In this document: positions 63,399 to 64,000 of the stretch, one piece after another | Layout of the letters: each line of letters begins with the position of its first letter | How positions within the stretch are numbered: position 1 is the first letter of the stretch | Assembly (NCBI GenBank): GCA_030654695.1 | Contig: JAURWY010000032.1 | Coordinates: 1-64,000, forward strand | Origin: Polaromonas sp. | Lineage (GTDB): Bacteria > Pseudomonadota > Gammaproteobacteria > Burkholderiales > Burkholderiaceae_C | Reading direction: 5' to 3' | DNA length: 64,000 nucleotides | Notes under the pieces: model-generated | Seen by the model: the letters and a program-made list of their open reading frames with translations, nothing else | Databases searched by the model: none | Told to the model about the DNA's origin: nothing | Position numbers and translations under genes: made by a program

Positions 63399-63877
63399 CA
63401 AAACGCCTCGTTCTTCATCGTGCTGCTGACTGAAAACGTGTATTTCCCATTCGGGAAAAACGACTGAATCAAGGGTGTGATCAAAGGCAATTCACAGTTC
63501 AAAGTGATGACAATGATTTGTCCGGCAGCGGCGCATGAATTGGCGGGAACTGGCGTGATGCTGCCGTCGTTGTTGACGGTTTTAAAAACCACCACCGCGC
63601 CGGCTTGGTTAAAAAATCCCATTGAGGCGGTTTTGATACGTGCGACGGCTGCATCACATCTGTCTTGCGCAGTGCCTTGTGGATCAAGGTCAAGATTTGA
63701 TTGCCCGGTGGCAGCGTACCGAGCACCGTCCCTGACCGCGTGTTGCATCGTCAGGTTAACAAAAAAAAGGTAACTGAAATCAACAATTGCCATGATGAAA
63801 AACAAAAGAATGGTGATCGTCAGTGCAAATTCAACCGTAGCAACCCCTTTGCCACTGGCAGGCAGCTTGGCCGACAT
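63398..63877 (-). CDS. TadE-family membrane protein
   Basis: A 159-residue TadE protein. GKGVATVEFALTITILLFFIMAIVDFSYLFFVN is the anchor: basic residues, Glu, then a long hydrophobic helix (described in parts: VEFALTITILLFFIMAI). MQHAVRDGARYAATGQ follows, the common TadE continuation. It is first of the three tandem genes. I chose the ATG giving MSAKLPASGK; an in-frame GTG five codons upstream is possible. No flp, rcpA or tadA gene is in view. Confidence 0.85.
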   Translation of the reverse strand: MSAKLPASGKGVATVEFALTITILLFFIMAIVDFSYLFFVNLTMQHAVRDGARYAATGQSNLDLDPQGTAQDRCDAAVARIKTASMGFFNQAGAVVVFKTVNNDGSITPVPANSCAAAGQIIVITLNCELPLITPLIQSFFPNGKYTFSVSSTMKNEAF

Positions 63878-63900
63878 CCATCTACCGTGCACGACGATGC

Positions 63901-64000
63901 CTACTGAATTCGGCGCAATGACAGACCATGTTTGTCCATCAGGCGGTACATCGTCATGCGTGAAATACCCAATGCACGAGCCGCATGCGTGACGTTGCTA
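63901..64000 (-). CDS. C-terminus of an NtrC-type (Fis-HTH) regulator
   Basis: Partial: the last 32 residues, reading NVTHAARALGISRMTMYRLMDKHGLSLRRIQ-like (described in parts: AARALGISRMTMYRLM). This is the Fis-type helix-turn-helix that ends sigma-54 enhancer-binding proteins. The rest lies beyond the right edge. Its 3' end is 23 bases upstream of the TadE genes on the same strand, so it might control them, but that is only suggested by position. Confidence 0.78.
   Translation of the reverse strand, partial: SNVTHAARALGISRMTMYRLMDKHGLSLRRIQ

Overview
The window is a GC-rich chromosomal segment that looks like a betaproteobacterium of order Burkholderiales, most likely family Comamonadaceae (Rhodoferax/Polaromonas-like). 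This is inferred from protein style and gene neighbourhoods: an uninterrupted dcw cluster ending ftsA-ftsZ-lpxC, orphan Bug/TctC binding proteins, a DksA with a long Lys/Ala/Pro tail, and the RNB nuclease-TonB-like-mtgA order. I found no tRNA gene, CRISPR array, insertion sequence or prophage.

Layout. 1-9.7 kb holds mostly housekeeping genes: the end of mpl, aroG (DAHP synthase), tldD and rodA on the minus strand, then an esterase, an RNB nuclease, a TonB-like protein, mtgA and ruvC on the plus strand. 9.7-17.6 kb is an accessory catabolic island on the plus strand: HisD/HpsN-like dehydrogenase, SDR, LacI regulator, CRYL1-type dehydrogenase, Bug binding protein, isocitrate-lyase-family lyase, a broken Bug fragment and a zinc alcohol dehydrogenase. 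17.8-36.2 kb is the whole division and cell-wall cluster on the minus strand, from mraZ down to ftsZ, lpxC and a small membrane protein. 36.6-43.1 kb carries dksA, a COG0523 GTPase, an RlmI-like methyltransferase, xerC, a DUF484 gene and dapF. 43.1-51.9 kb carries assorted enzymes, rnpB, an intergenic region with two large hairpins, htpX, a DUF3025 gene and pyrC. 51.9-56.2 kb is a glutamate/aspartate-type ABC importer with a LysR gene. 56.2-61.2 kb has an ATM1-type exporter, a thioesterase and a NarL-type two-component pair. 61.4-64 kb has TadG/TadE-like genes and the end of an NtrC-type regulator.

The two strongest unannotated signals are regulatory or structural. First, the aroG 5' region encodes a 24-residue leader peptide containing seven aromatic residues in eight (FYFSYFWF), followed by a perfect intrinsic terminator and a competing nested antiterminator. 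This is a textbook ribosome-mediated attenuator sensing Phe, Tyr and Trp together. Second, the 48.6-48.9 kb intergenic region holds two perfect 23-24 bp hairpins with different stems, whose 28-nt loops are reverse complements of each other at 27 of 28 positions. A conserved loop on non-conserved but self-complementary stems suggests an undescribed dispersed structured element.

The genes cooperate mainly in envelope growth: precursor synthesis (murC-F, mraY, murG, ddl, dapF), polymerisation (rodA, ftsW, ftsI, mtgA), recycling (mpl), septation (ftsA/L/Q/Z) and lipid A commitment (lpxC). Almost every dcw junction from rsmH to ftsQ overlaps, which implies translational coupling. Assignments come from motif reading only; no database search was possible.
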